From Elainella saxicola E1 (GTDB lineage Bacteria; Cyanobacteriota; Cyanobacteriia; Elainellales; Elainellaceae), in NCBI GenBank assembly GCA_002796835.1, contig LUGL01000016.1, positions 1 to 64,000 of the forward strand: DNA of 64,000 nt, read 5' to 3'. The notes below the pieces were generated by a model. That model ran no database searches and was not told where the DNA came from. It was given only the letters and a program-made list of their open reading frames with translations. This document shows positions 63,749 through 64,000 of this stretch, in pieces (within the stretch, counting starts at the first letter, position 1; every line of letters begins with the position of its first letter). The translations under genes were made by a program, and so were the position numbers.

Positions 63749-64000
63749 GCCTGTTCTGCTCTATGCCCTTGCAACTATTATCCAGAGCAATTGAAAATGC
63801 AGCACCATAAACTCGAAAAATCTTTCAAATCTCTGTGCCTCATGGGATCGAACTCAATCGCCCATCGCAACTGCCCATTGCATAGGGTCATGCTACTTGA
63901 TGTTGTGCGACTTTGATGCAGCCTCACCGCATGGTCAACATGACATGGGTTTTATGAAATTCTCTAGAATTTACGCATTCAGTTTGGGTTGCAGCCCTTG

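Overview
The window is chromosomal DNA from an oxygenic cyanobacterium. It carries the cytochrome b6f genes petC-petA, the photosystem II cluster rubA-ycf48-psbEFLJ, the photosystem I subunit gene psaX, the cyanobacterial nitrate transporter nrtABCD with its fused NrtC, and many cyanobacterium-restricted families (DUF3038/DUF4335, DUF6464, DUF2079, DUF4231, YlqD). GCGATCGC-type (HIP1) octamers are frequent. Genus cannot be fixed by eye; a Leptolyngbya-like filamentous lineage is a guess only. No rRNA, tRNA or CRISPR array was seen.

Layout. 1-5.6 kb is an accessory region: the 5' end of an IS630-like transposase, then cargo genes (an unknown membrane protein, tetR, two GNAT acetyltransferases, an SDR oxidoreductase) separated by three structured sites in one orientation that have the architecture of integron attC sites. 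No integrase is visible, so this looks like a cassette array lacking an integrase (CALIN-like). 5.6-13.8 kb holds house genes: a bacterioferritin-like protein, DUF3891, a 1040-aa seven-repeat membrane protein, two ChaB genes (the second interrupted by an in-frame TAG), a Nudix hydrolase, a PHP phosphoesterase, a 25-aa membrane ORF and a MerR regulator. 14.7-20.4 kb is nrtABCD, closed by a strong terminator. 20.4-28.1 kb holds msrA and a 2387-aa CheA-type hybrid kinase with an enormous acidic repeat linker.

28.5-45.9 kb contains a DUF2079 membrane protein, psaX, lipA, a response regulator, rsmG, an ECF-type ATPase, a TPR protein, petCA, a pentapeptide-repeat protein, a SpoIID protein, RNase Z, bioY-lspA and rubA-ycf48. 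At 46.1-47.2 kb the psbEFLJ operon has an internal tandem duplication, giving the order psbE - psbF - (psbL'-'psbE chimera) - psbF - psbL - psbJ. The two psbF copies differ only at synonymous sites, while the chimera lacks the haem-ligating histidine and ends at a new TAG.

48.5-58.6 kb holds pdhC with a YlqD gene, an acyl-ACP/CoA synthetase, DUF427, the DUF3038-DUF4335 pair, an OmpA-domain protein, fmt and DUF6464. 58.8-63.7 kb may be a conflict or signalling locus: a tandem-TIR/TM/WD40 protein of 1272 aa, a small secreted protein, and a two-TM DUF4231 (SLATT-like) protein.

The most notable points are the attC-like array, the psbEFLJ internal duplication with its chimeric gene, the tandem-TIR WD40 locus, the giant acidic CheA linker and several genes missing from the ORF track (psaX, psbF x2, psbL, psbJ, a 25-aa membrane ORF and a 56-aa secreted protein).
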